A stretch of DNA of 64,000 bases from Arcticibacterium luteifluviistationis. GTDB taxonomy: Bacteria; Bacteroidota; Bacteroidia; Cytophagales; Spirosomataceae. Location: contig NZ_CP029480.1 of assembly GCF_003258705.1 (NCBI RefSeq), positions 2,232,001-2,296,000 on the forward strand, given 5' to 3'. Shown here piece by piece: positions 28,308 to 38,000 of the stretch. The stretch's first letter is position 1; every line of letters begins with the position of its first letter. The notes below the pieces were generated by a model. The model saw only the letters and a program-made list of their open reading frames with translations, was not told the origin of the DNA and did no database searches. The position numbers and the translations under genes are program-made.

Positions 28308-29246
28308 ATGAGTAAAAATAAGGAAAATTATGGATGGTTAAATACCAGAGCTAACAGTGCTAAAACATTAATAGAACGAGCCAAGCTGGAAGTTCCTGGT
28401 TTTGCTAAACATATCAAGAAGTTTGAGCATCAGATAACTATTAAAAGCTATGCTGCAAGCACTGTTTTTAGCTATAGCCGTGGCATAGCACAGATTAGCT
28501 TATACTTCAAGAAGTCTCCGCTTGATTTAGAACCCGATGAAATAAATGCCTACTTGTACGAATTGGCAAGAGACAAAAACCTAAGCGAGACCTATTTTAA
28601 ACATGCCGTATATGGTCTTCGGTTCTTTTTTAGGGTTTATGATTTAGAAGACAAAGCATTACGTCTGCCAAACTTAAAACGTCAGAGCAATATACCCACG
28701 GTATTTTCACAGGCTGAGTTAAGAAAGCTTTTCAAAGCTCCTCAACGGCTCAAGCAGCGGGTATTGTTAAGCCTAATTTATTCAGCAGGACTTCGAGTGA
28801 GTGAAGTTTGTAAACTGAAATTGACAGACATAGATTATGACCGTAAACAAGTCCACGTCAGAGAGTCAAAGAATGACAGAAGTCGGTATGTAATCCTATC
28901 CGACTTAATATCGAGAGGATTAAGACAATATATTTTGGGAGCCAAACCCAAAGTGTTTCTATTTAATGGCAGAGAAAAAGGAAGCCCACTAGGTCATGGA
29001 GCCGTGCAGCAAACCTTCCGTTTAGCCATGCAAAAAGCAGCTATCAAGAAAGAAGCAACCGTGCATACTTTAAGACACAGCTTCGCTACCCATTTATTGG
29101 AACAAGGCGTAGATATAGTGACTATCAAAGAGCAGCTCGGTCATGCTCGCATAGAAACCACAATGATATATCTGCATGTGGCCAAGGTGAGTAAAGTAAA
29201 TGCTCATAGTCCTTTTGACAAGCTTTATGGCTCGTCCGAAGCATGA
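28308..29246 (+). CDS. Tyrosine recombinase associated with IS91-type transposase
   Basis: A protein of about 312 residues with a SAM-like N-terminal core-binding domain (ITIKSYAASTVFSYSRGIAQ) and a complete catalytic domain. The active-site residues are Arg in SAGLRVSEV, Lys in ESKNDRSR, His-x-x-Arg in HTLRHSFATH, His in LGHARIETT and the nucleophile Tyr in MIYLHV. The ATG at 28308 is preferred to the GTG one codon earlier. It lacks the extra insertion between the Lys and HxxR motifs that marks integron integrases, so it is not an IntI. It overlaps the transposase start by 20 bases, which indicates coupled translation. Confidence 0.88.
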   Translation: MSKNKENYGWLNTRANSAKTLIERAKLEVPGFAKHIKKFEHQITIKSYAASTVFSYSRGIAQISLYFKKSPLDLEPDEINAYLYELARDKNLSETYFKHAVYGLRFFFRVYDLEDKALRLPNLKRQSNIPTVFSQAELRKLFKAPQRLKQRVLLSLIYSAGLRVSEVCKLKLTDIDYDRKQVHVRESKNDRSRYVILSDLISRGLRQYILGAKPKVFLFNGREKGSPLGHGAVQQTFRLAMQKAAIKKEATVHTLRHSFATHLLEQGVDIVTIKEQLGHARIETTMIYLHVAKVSKVNAHSPFDKLYGSSEA

Positions 29247-30387
29247 GGTTGCAGAAATTATTCATCGATTTAGGGCAGACTTAGAAAAGCAATACGAACT
29301 ACCCGTACAAGTAAAGAAAACGCTAACCGTACTTGGGAACTGCCGTACGTTAGCCATGGGTGGTCATGTGAGCGTCTGCACAGATTGTGGCTCAGAAAGT
29401 ATAAGCTATAACAGCTGTCGCAATCGACATTGTCCTAAGTGCCAAACGGTAAATAAAGAACGATGGATACTGGCTCGTGAGTCTGAACTGCTCCCGGTGC
29501 CTTACTACCATATGGTCTTCACACTTCCGCATTGTTTTAATGAGTTGTTACCTAAACATGCTACTGAGATTTATAATGGACTTTTAAAAGCCTCATGGCA
29601 GACCATCCAAAGCTTTGCTGCAGATTGCAAGTTTTTGGGAGCAAAAGCAGGCATGGTGAGCATCTTGCACACCTGGGGTCAACAGCTTTGGCTGCATCCT
29701 CATGTCCACTGCATAGTGCCAGGTGGCGGACTCACCAAAAGTGGCAAATGGAAAGCAGCCAAGTATAAAGACAAATACCTGTTCCCTAAACGAGCCATGA
29801 GTCTTGTTTTTAGGGCAAAGTTTATGGAGCTACTTCGCCAAAAAATGGAAGTTCCGCAAACAATAGCCAAAACCGCCTTTAAACAAAACTGGGTAGTGTA
29901 TGCCAAGCGGCCTTTTGCTAGCCCTAAAACGGTGGTGGAATATTTGGGAAGATATACTCATAAGGTGGCTATTAGTAATCATAGGCTGCAAACAGTAGAC
30001 TCAAAGCAAGTTAGCTTTAGCTATAAAGACTACCGAGATAGCTCTCAAAATAAGGTAATGAAAGTCTCTGGCGTGGAGTTTTTGCGTCGATTTGTACAGC
30101 ACATTTTACCACACGGTTTTGTGCGTATCCGTCACTATGGATTCTTGGCCTCAAAGAATAAGTCGAAAGAATTAAACAGGGCTAAAACGGACTTGAATGA
30201 ACCTAAGTGGGAGAAGCAAAAGTACAGTTTAGAGCAAATTTGTGAAGAACGTCTAGGAATAAAGGCAAACCAATGTCCATCATGCCATAGTCAGACATGG
30301 AGGGTTATAAGGACATTAGAGCCAGAAAGAGGCCCACCAGCCCGAGTAAAACCAAATTTAAAGCGATGGGAAAAGATGAAATGGTAA
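29227..30387 (+). CDS. IS91-family transposase
   Basis: A protein of about 386 residues. The N-terminal zinc-binding domain has Cys/His pairs (CTDCGSES, CRNRHCPKCQ). The Y2/HUH-type rolling-circle domain follows with the metal-binding motif HPHVHCIVPGGG. The catalytic Tyr region is VVEYLGRYTHKVAISNHR, and the C-terminus carries ISYKD-like and HYGFLASKNK motifs. IS91 transposases nick at one end of the element and move it by rolling-circle transposition without target duplication. MARPKHEV at 29227 is the preferred start, overlapping the recombinase gene. The C-terminal Zn-ribbon (CPSCHSQTW) looks intact. Confidence 0.92.
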   Translation: MARPKHEVAEIIHRFRADLEKQYELPVQVKKTLTVLGNCRTLAMGGHVSVCTDCGSESISYNSCRNRHCPKCQTVNKERWILARESELLPVPYYHMVFTLPHCFNELLPKHATEIYNGLLKASWQTIQSFAADCKFLGAKAGMVSILHTWGQQLWLHPHVHCIVPGGGLTKSGKWKAAKYKDKYLFPKRAMSLVFRAKFMELLRQKMEVPQTIAKTAFKQNWVVYAKRPFASPKTVVEYLGRYTHKVAISNHRLQTVDSKQVSFSYKDYRDSSQNKVMKVSGVEFLRRFVQHILPHGFVRIRHYGFLASKNKSKELNRAKTDLNEPKWEKQKYSLEQICEERLGIKANQCPSCHSQTWRVIRTLEPERGPPARVKPNLKRWEKMKW

Positions 30388-30610
30388 GAGAAAAAATGAC
30401 TCCAAAATTAGGAGGTGGGAGCGGTATGTCTAAAGCATATTTTAATAACAAAAAACGCCTCAATAGTAAGACCGTAACTGATTTTACAGCAGTAAGACCA
30501 ATGAAACTGCAATTAAAACCAATCTTAATTCCTGAAAATTAGCCACGAGGGTCCAAAGACTTTTATTCAATCCCCATAGTATCTAGAATGCCAATAATAG
30601 GCTGGCTTTA

Positions 30611-30679
30611 GCTCAACATAGGCTCAAATGAACCGAAGCCTTACTTCGCTGCATTCGAGCCTAATTGTTGCCAACAGGC
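30611..30679 (-). repeat. attC-like imperfect palindrome after the cassette membrane-protein gene
   Basis: AACATAGGCTCAAATG (30615-30630) pairs with CATTCGAGCCTAATTGTT (30652-30669), with an inner CGAAG/CTTCG stem. Read on the minus strand, the order is GTTGGCAAC, long stem, GTTGAGC. The last is a perfect GTTRRRY core site. Its length of about 65 bp is within the usual attC range. It follows the stop codon of the 30681-31259 gene by one base, as attC sites follow cassette genes. Confidence 0.55.
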
Positions 30680-31289
30680 TTTATTTCATTATTTCAGTCA
30701 GATAAACGATTCCGAAAATCCAACCAACATAGAGTACAGTGTAAGTCAGCGAATAAACTGCCGAAATTCCAATATCTCCTTTTGTATCTTTTGATTTGCT
30801 AAAAACGAATTTTAATGCTCTAAAGAAAATCCAATACAACATTGCTAAAATTATAAAAAGCGAAAACCAAAAAACAGCTTCCAAAACGATTAGTAATACA
30901 ATTATCAAAATTGTCATTCCAATCCACAAGAGAATTGATAAAATCAACCCACCAATTCCATCGCCAACATCAATGGAAGGTGTGTCGAAAGTTGGTGAAG
31001 CATTTCCCATTATATCACCTCGTTTAAAATTCCGAAACTTTGGAAAATTGTCAATCAATCCAATTCCTTTATAAAGCCCATAAGTCATAAATAGGAAGAG
31101 TGACGTTGCTATAATTCCTAAAGACAAGTATAGATTTGAAGTCAGACTTCGATTATAATTAATTCCAGTCAAATAAACAGTCAGAATTGTAATTCCGATT
31201 ACGAGTAATGAAACTATGAAAACGGATTTTCCTTTTAAATAATTCTGTTTAATTTTCAATTCAGAGGTTTTTGGTCAGCTTGTTGGCAA
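30617..31289 (-). other. Cassette-like unit 3 (integron-cassette geometry)
   Basis: On the minus strand the unit starts in GTTGCCAAC (31290-31282). The motif after the gene is GTTGGCAAC (30675-30667), its exact reverse complement at nine of nine positions, followed by the attC-like stem and a final GTTGAGC. It holds one gene in the same direction. This is the best-formed of the three units. Confidence 0.45.
30681..31259 (-). CDS. Hypothetical multi-pass membrane protein, cassette-borne
   Basis: A 192-residue protein with five hydrophobic segments (about 12-30, 42-62, 103-125, 127-150, 168-188). A polar loop (residues 65-100, FPKFRNFKRGDIMGNASPTFD) separates the second and third. No family recognised. 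The start is a TTG (TTG AAA ATT AAA); no nearby ATG fits. The gene almost fills its repeat-bounded unit: the stop codon is one base from the downstream attC-like site and the start is about 20 bases inside the upstream motif. Its composition is AT-rich, like the other cassette gene. Confidence 0.6.
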   Translation of the reverse strand: MKIKQNYLKGKSVFIVSLLVIGITILTVYLTGINYNRSLTSNLYLSLGIIATSLFLFMTYGLYKGIGLIDNFPKFRNFKRGDIMGNASPTFDTPSIDVGDGIGGLILSILLWIGMTILIIVLLIVLEAVFWFSLFIILAMLYWIFFRALKFVFSKSKDTKGDIGISAVYSLTYTVLYVGWIFGIVYLTEIMK

Positions 31290-31367
31290 CATTAGTGTAG
31301 ATCTACTTTTTGGCTTGAGGTGCGTCTATATCGTTATTGTCTGGACTTCTTCTAGTTCTAATTTGAA

Positions 31368-32010
31368 CTACTTTTTATCAAAAATATCGAAATTATCCAT
31401 AAAGTCTAATGGACTCTTCACTGTTTTATTATTTACGGCCAAAACATGGGTATAAACCTCGGTAGTCTTGCTACTGCTGTGACCTAGCATACTCTGAATT
31501 AACCGTAAATTAACACCTTCTTGCAGCAAATGCCCGAGCGTCGGCCGGTAGCAAAACTATGCCTTTGTGTATGTACCGTTCCCCATGGATTTGTACCCGA
31601 TTGCTCAATAGCATTTCTTAATACTTTTTGTTGAATATTGTCCTCCATCCTGCCCCTCAAAAAGCCAATAGGACGGTCTATGAGCTTTAAAATAAATTCT
31701 TAATACATCTTGGTGATAGTACCGTTTTTCTATCTTTTTTCCCTTTGGAATCTTTTACAAAAATGTAACCCTCATCACTATGGATATCTGCTATTCGTAA
31801 GTTAATAGCCTCGCTAATTCTAAGGCCAGCACTATAAATGGTGAGCAATACCGCTTTGTGCTTTATGTTTTTAGGTGCGGTCACAATCTTCTGAACTTCC
31901 TCTTTGCTAAATATATTTGGCAGTGATTTCGACTTATTGGGTCTTTGAATGTCATAGTATTCTCTTGGCCTGCCACTATTCCGCTCTTAGTTATTTCTAT
32001 TAACCTAATT
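31368..32010 (-). pseudogene. Decayed tyrosine recombinase (catalytic domain remnant)
   Basis: Pieces of one integrase catalytic domain are spread over frames. From the 5' side: LPNIFSKEEVQ, then HKAVLLTIYSAGLRISEAINLRIADI (Arg) and SKGKKDRKTVLSP (Lys) at 31687-31884, then internal stops, then VHTQRHSFAT (HxxR, Leu changed to Gln). A frameshift follows, then LLQEGVNLRLIQSMLGHSSSKT and TEVYTHV (nucleophile Tyr), ending VKSPLDFMDNFDIFDKK and a TAG at 31368. The N-terminal DNA-binding domain is missing. It resembles the XerC-like recombinases common in Bacteroidota. It lies at the upstream end of the cassette-like units and in the same direction. Confidence 0.8.
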
Positions 32011-32058
32011 GACTTTCTCTTTCGGAATATCAATAGTTGAACCACAGCTAGCACTTGA

Positions 32059-35000
32059 CTAAATTTCACACGCATTCTTAATCACGGCCTTAAAAACAGC
32101 ACCACTCTCCACTTCAAAGCCAGGGTTTAACATAATAGCATTTCCTGCTTGGTACTCGGCTTTTCCGTTGGGTTGGAGAATTTTATTTGTACCAGTAATA
32201 TTACTTATTGCTTGGGTAAGACCGTCGTCGGTCGAGATTGGGGCAGTAAGTAAAACCGATTCTGGCTTATCGGAAGTACCTACACTTAGGGTACCAACTG
32301 TAATATTAGGACCACAGCCACCCGTTAGAGCTATGCTGTAGGTAAACACACCAGCTTCACTTGGTGTACCGCTTATGGTTATTTCGTTATTTGCCCAGGT
32401 ACCGTTTACTCCTGCTGGTAAGCCACTCACCGCAGCTCCTGTAGCAAGAGTGGTCGTGTACCTTATATCGATTATTGCTGTATTAATACACAGGCTTTGT
32501 GCATTAGTGCCAGTAGCAGATGAAAAAGTGATGGTATTTTCTGCTTCCAATGTTAAGTTTAATGTGGCTAGGCTATCGCAGCCAATAGCATTTACCAATG
32601 TGGCGGTTTGAGACCCTGCGGCATTAAAGGTTAAACCATTCCACGTTAAGGGTAAATCAGTACTGCATATTGTACTGTCTACTGAGCTCGTACTTGTAGT
32701 CACTAAACCACAAGCACCTGAGCCATTTGTGATGGTTAGACCACCGCCCGTAGTCCCCACCCAACCATCACTAGGTATAAAATTTATGGACCCTGTACTA
32801 TTTGAATACAAGACATAGACATTTGGGTCCGTCCGTTGTTTTTGTGTGAAGTACCATTTGGTCCCATCCCAATAGATTTCATGGTCATAAAAACGATTAT
32901 TAGCCCAGACTGCTCTCGACCAGGAAGCTGTTCCATTTTTTCCACCACTAAATACATAAGGATTTCCATAAGCAGAAGTGGTTGCTGAATTTGCAAAGGT
33001 CAGAGTAAGATCACGCTTTAGGTAATTTGTACATTCATAAATTGACATGACTATGAGATTACTTGTTACCGTATCCGTAGAATGAAGTGCATTTACCACC
33101 ATATTCACTTTTATGGTGTCTTCATTTGCAATGCTTGCATCAACATAAGTTGCACTATTGGTGCCAACATCAATTCCATTCTTCTTCCACAGATAGGTAG
33201 GTGCCGTTAATCCATTTTCAGGTAGTGCGGTAAATGTAACCGCAGTTCCAGACTTTATATACGTTGATGGCGTGGAAATACTTACAGATGGCAGGTTTGT
33301 TGGATTGACCAATAGGTTTAAATAGGCAATGCTATCACAGCCTGCAGCATTGGTGGTGGTATAAGAATAATTACCTGCGGTGGTATAAGTGATGCCATTG
33401 AATACATAAGATTCACCGTTGTATATGACAGCATTTTTTGTTGAACTCGAAGCATCACAAACAAGTACTATTATTGGCGTACTCATGCTAGAGCCCTGCT
33501 GACAAAACGATGAAGCAGCCGTACTAGAGATAGCCACCTTAATAGCGTCGTCTGTAATTAGGTCAGAAAGAACCAATTCATTATTGGCTGATTGGCTAAT
33601 TTGAATGTCATTTTTATACCAAGTATAATAAGGTGAATTTACTAGTACGTTAGGAACTGCAGTGAATGTAACTGCTGTACCAGGACTAAAAAGAGTAGCA
33701 GAGGCAGTAAACGACTCCAATGTAGGTACCACTGATGGTGTTACAGTTAATTGTAGAACCGCAGTGCTGTCACAACCCACGCTATTGGTAAGAATAGCTT
33801 CGTAATCACCTGTTGAAGTATAAGTCGTTCCATTAAATTCGTAAGAGCTTCCTGAGCAAATACTGGCCGTAGTTATAGAACTTGTCTTTTCTTTCACAGT
33901 TAGGTTTACGGTGTCTGTAAACTCACAACCTGTTCCAGTAGATGCGGTAACGGTATATACGGTAGTTTGTGCTGGCGAAACTCCTGTAGGGTTCCTTGAT
34001 GTTGAATTAAAAGAACCTACATCAGACATCCAGCTGTAGGTAGTGGCTATAGGAGTACCTGTAATGCTTACATTATCAATAAAAGCTTCCACCGCTACTC
34101 CTTGATAATGGGTCCCATAAAGTTGATATCTTACATAGACGATGGGCTTATTTAGGAAGGCATTTCCTATATTTATAATGGTAGGGTTTGTTGTAGAATA
34201 ATTACTATTAGCAGATGAACCTCTTGTAAACACAGAAGTCCAATTTAAGCTATCACTCGATATCAAAACTCTTAAGTTTCCATTATTAAAATTGTAAAAG
34301 TCATATATGAAAGACAATGTAGCAGCACTGTATCCTACTGTACTAAAAGCGGGAGATTGGAGAATAGACTTTGTTGTATCACCACTGCCACTATTGGAAT
34401 TAGAGGAAGAAAAGTAAAATTGACTATTATCCCCACTTGAAAAGGTTTTACTGTATTCGCTATGTCCAGATGGTTTGAGCGACCATGCCGTAGAAGCAGG
34501 GTTGGTACCTGTACTTAGGTTAACCTGAGTCCAATTATTAGTAGCTGAATTAAAGTTTTCCGTTAATATAGTAGAAGGAGGGTCCTGAAATGCTGAAGCA
34601 TATAAGTCGACTGATTCACCTTGACAAATACTAGTGTTTGATGCAGTAGCCACTACACTCCCTAGTTGGCTAGGATTAACAGAAAGTCTAAGGACAACAT
34701 TACTGTCGCAGCTCGCTCCGTTTTGTAAGTAAAGGGTTTTACTACCCGCTTCGGTAAATGTAAATCCATTCCAAACGTAAGGTAAATTATTTTCACAAAC
34801 AGTTTTGTCTACCAATGTTCTGATGGTATCGGCTATTGAAAGATTTAAAGTGGCAGAACTATCACATCCAAAATAGGAATTTAAGGAAGCCGTTTTGCTT
34901 CCTGCACCTGTGAAAATTAGCCCGTTCCATGTATAAGGAAGTGCTCCAGAACATATCGTAGAATCGGTAGTAGAACTTAATGGAAGCGGGTAAGTGATAC

Positions 35001-38000
35001 TTGTGAAACCTATTTGATAGGTGCAGCTTTTAGCGTCTGTCACCAATGGAAAAAGACTACCCGTTACACCTTGAGGTGCTATTGAATCGGTTCCACCACT
35101 TGCATCACCCCAAAAATAACTGTAGGGTTTAATTCCGCCAGATGCAGCTATATAAGTAAGTCCACAATTCTGTAAACTTCCGGGAATTACCTGTGCCGTT
35201 AAAGGGGTAGGTTGAGTAATGGTGACAGTGTCAGATACCGCCACACAGCTATTGGCATCTGTTATGGTACAAATATAATTATCAGGAGCAAGGTTATTTA
35301 CTATTTGAAGGTCGCGATTATTACCTACGTTTTCTGACCAAGAAAATATGTAGGGGCTTTGGCCTCCAAAGGCACTTACAAACGCACTACCATTTTGATT
35401 GCCTGAGCAATTTATTTGCTGTAATACGCCAACTTCTATATAGTCTTTAAGAGCAAATACATCTAAGACTAAAGTTGCCAAACTATCACTTCCATTTGAT
35501 GCTGTAAGCTCAGCAGTTTTAGCTCCAGTTTCAGTAAAAACTAAGCCATTCCATGAATAGGGTAATGAGCTGGTACATATTCTTATAAAGGTAGTAGAAG
35601 GTTCTACTGATACATCAGGTACTAAAATACTGTTTTCAGAAATACAGCCATTGGCATCAGTAACTATAGCACTGTAAATGCCAGGCTGAAGGTTTTTTGC
35701 CGTATCAGAAGCAGATACATTAGGAAGCCAAGCATACGAATAGGGAGCTGTGCCTCCAGATGGACTGGCAATTACATCTGCAGTCGCATTATTCTGAGAA
35801 AAATTAAGGTGCATGGAAACTAATACCGTATCTGGTTCAAAAATGGAAACTGTTGCTGTAGCTGCACACTGATTTGCGTCTTTGACCGTAAGTTTATATT
35901 GCCCCTGCGGCATAGGACTCGGAGCGTATGACATAGTACCTCCACTTGCATGCCAATTATATGTGAATGGTGCCGTACCACCATATACTTGTACACTGGC
36001 TGTACCATTAATACCACCATAGCAAGTAACATTTGTTGTGGTAAATGCGAGTGAATCAATTTTAGTAAGCATTCTTACTTTTAAATTTAAAGTAACGTTA
36101 CTATCACAGCCTGCAATACTAGATAAGGTCTTGGTATAGGCTCCTGTTGCGGTCAGTGTATCTCCCTCAAATACATAAGTCTCACCAGTACAAATGCTGT
36201 CAGAGACAACTGTATTGATTATAGGCCTTACTGTTATGTTTACATTTTGACTATTGGTACAGGCGGTAGTTGTATTGGTTGCTGTTAAATTATAGGTGGT
36301 TGAAACTGTGGGAGAAACAAGTCCAGGACTTTCAGAATTTGAAACAAATCCAGATGGTATTGATGACCATGCGTAGGTAATAGGTTCATATGAGATAAGG
36401 CTTACATTATCTATTGACCAGCTATTTCCATTAACGGCATAATAAATAAATCTTATTTTAAGATTGGGCTCATTTACATAATCTTCCAGTGATACAAGTT
36501 CTGTGGCAAATTCTCGACAATCTCCAATATTAATTGTTGGATTCTCATTGTAAACGGTTGTCCAGCTTGAGCCATTGTCATCTGTAACCTGCATACTAAT
36601 TGAATCTTTTTCATAACCTGAGAACAGAAAATGCTCGAATCGAATATATGGATTTGAGACTCCTACAGTACTGAATGATGGAGATTCTAATTGTGTGTTT
36701 GTGATTTCACCCGGTTGAGTGGTTACACTTCCATTTTGATAAAAGCTGCTGGTATTGTAAAACTGTGACCCATCATTACTACCTATATAGAATGGGTGAC
36801 AGTACCCATAATTCAGCAAACTCCATCTGGAAGCGGCTATATTACCTACTGAACTATAAAAGAATGTTTGCCAATCGTTTGATGCAGCATTAAAGTTTTC
36901 CGCCCAAATGACGGTACTGTCATTTAAAGTTGTTTCTGAAAATAAATCAATTGAACTTCCTTCGCAAATAGTTTGGTCCACTGATAATTCCGAAATGTTC
37001 GGTTCGCTTGGTAACAAATTCAAAACGGCAATACTGTCACAGCCAGTGGCTGATGTGAGGCTTACGGAGTAGGTACCAGTTTTTTCTATTGTTAAATTAT
37101 TCCAAGTGTAAGGGAAATCTGCATTACAAATACGATGAACCGTCACTGATTCTAAAGCTGGATTTTGAATGACATTAATTTCATTTATGGAAGCGGTACA
37201 ACCATTGGCGTCTGTTACTAAAAACGAATAATTACCTACGCATAACAAATCGCTTTCTGCTGAATTCCCACCAGAAGGCGACCATTCAAATTGATACGGA
37301 AAGGTTCCACCATCAACATTAGCTCGTTTTGTGGTGCCACTTAAAAAAGGTTTAGTTTCTAAAAGACTTAAACCTGTTCTTAATCTATCAGGTTCTGTAA
37401 TAACAACTTCTACTATGGTTTTACAACTGCTTATATCTGTGATGGTACAGGTATAATTTCCTGCAATAAGTCCTGAAAGTGTTGAACCCTGGCCTGTATT
37501 TGAAACAGAGCCATCTTGTTCCCATTTAAAGCTAAATGGGTCAGGTGAAGGGGCGTCGGTAATGTTTATTTGTGCACTTCCATCATTCCCCCCAAAACAA
37601 CTTACCGGTGTTTTTTGAATACTTGTATAACCTGAAAAGTTTAGACCAGTTCTTACTGATAAATTTAATGTTACGGTGCTGTCACAACCCAACGAATTCG
37701 TAAAACTTGCCGTTTGGCTTCCAGCACTATTAAATACTAAGTCATTCCAGGTGAAAGGTAATTCGCTTTCGCAAATGGTTTTGTTTATGTTAGAAAAGCT
37801 TGCGTCCCTTACGGTCAATGCAACTGTTACTGTGGTGTCACAACCACCAAATTCAGCTGTGAAAGTGTTCGTTTGTGTACCCGTTCCATTAAACGTCATT
37901 CCATAGGAAGTGTATGGCAATTCGCTGGAACAAATGGTAACTGGAATTGTTCCTAAATCAAATGGAACTCCGGAATTGTTAACTGTAACAGTTAATTCTT

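Larger units (their letters stand above)
28234..30610 (+). mobile_element. IS91-family element with tyrosine recombinase (ends unresolved)
   Basis: It holds a tyrosine recombinase gene overlapping an IS91-type transposase gene, a common two-gene arrangement in Bacteroidota IS91 relatives. I could not identify the ter and ori ends or the expected GTTC/CTTG target at the ori side. The limits given are the two flanking palindromes, i.e. the maximum extent. The stretch 30388-30610 holds no convincing gene. Confidence 0.55.
28047..30616 (-). other. Cassette-like unit 2, now carrying an IS91-family element
   Basis: On the minus strand it begins after the G of GTTGAGC (30617-30611) and ends in the palindrome whose R''-like motif is GTTCAAC (28237-28231). 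GTTCAAC pairs with GTTGAGC at six of seven positions. The only genes inside are the IS91-type pair on the opposite strand, so an original cassette gene would have been replaced or lost. Inferred from motif pairing only. Confidence 0.3.

Noticed and set aside
28308-29246. Integron integrase (IntI) for the cassette-like array
   Set aside because: It lacks the extra IntI insertion, overlaps the IS91 transposase and belongs to the common IS91-associated recombinases.
30297-30542. 81-codon frame overlapping the transposase 3' end
   Set aside because: It overlaps the conserved Zn-ribbon C-terminus of the transposase in another frame and has no recognisable content.
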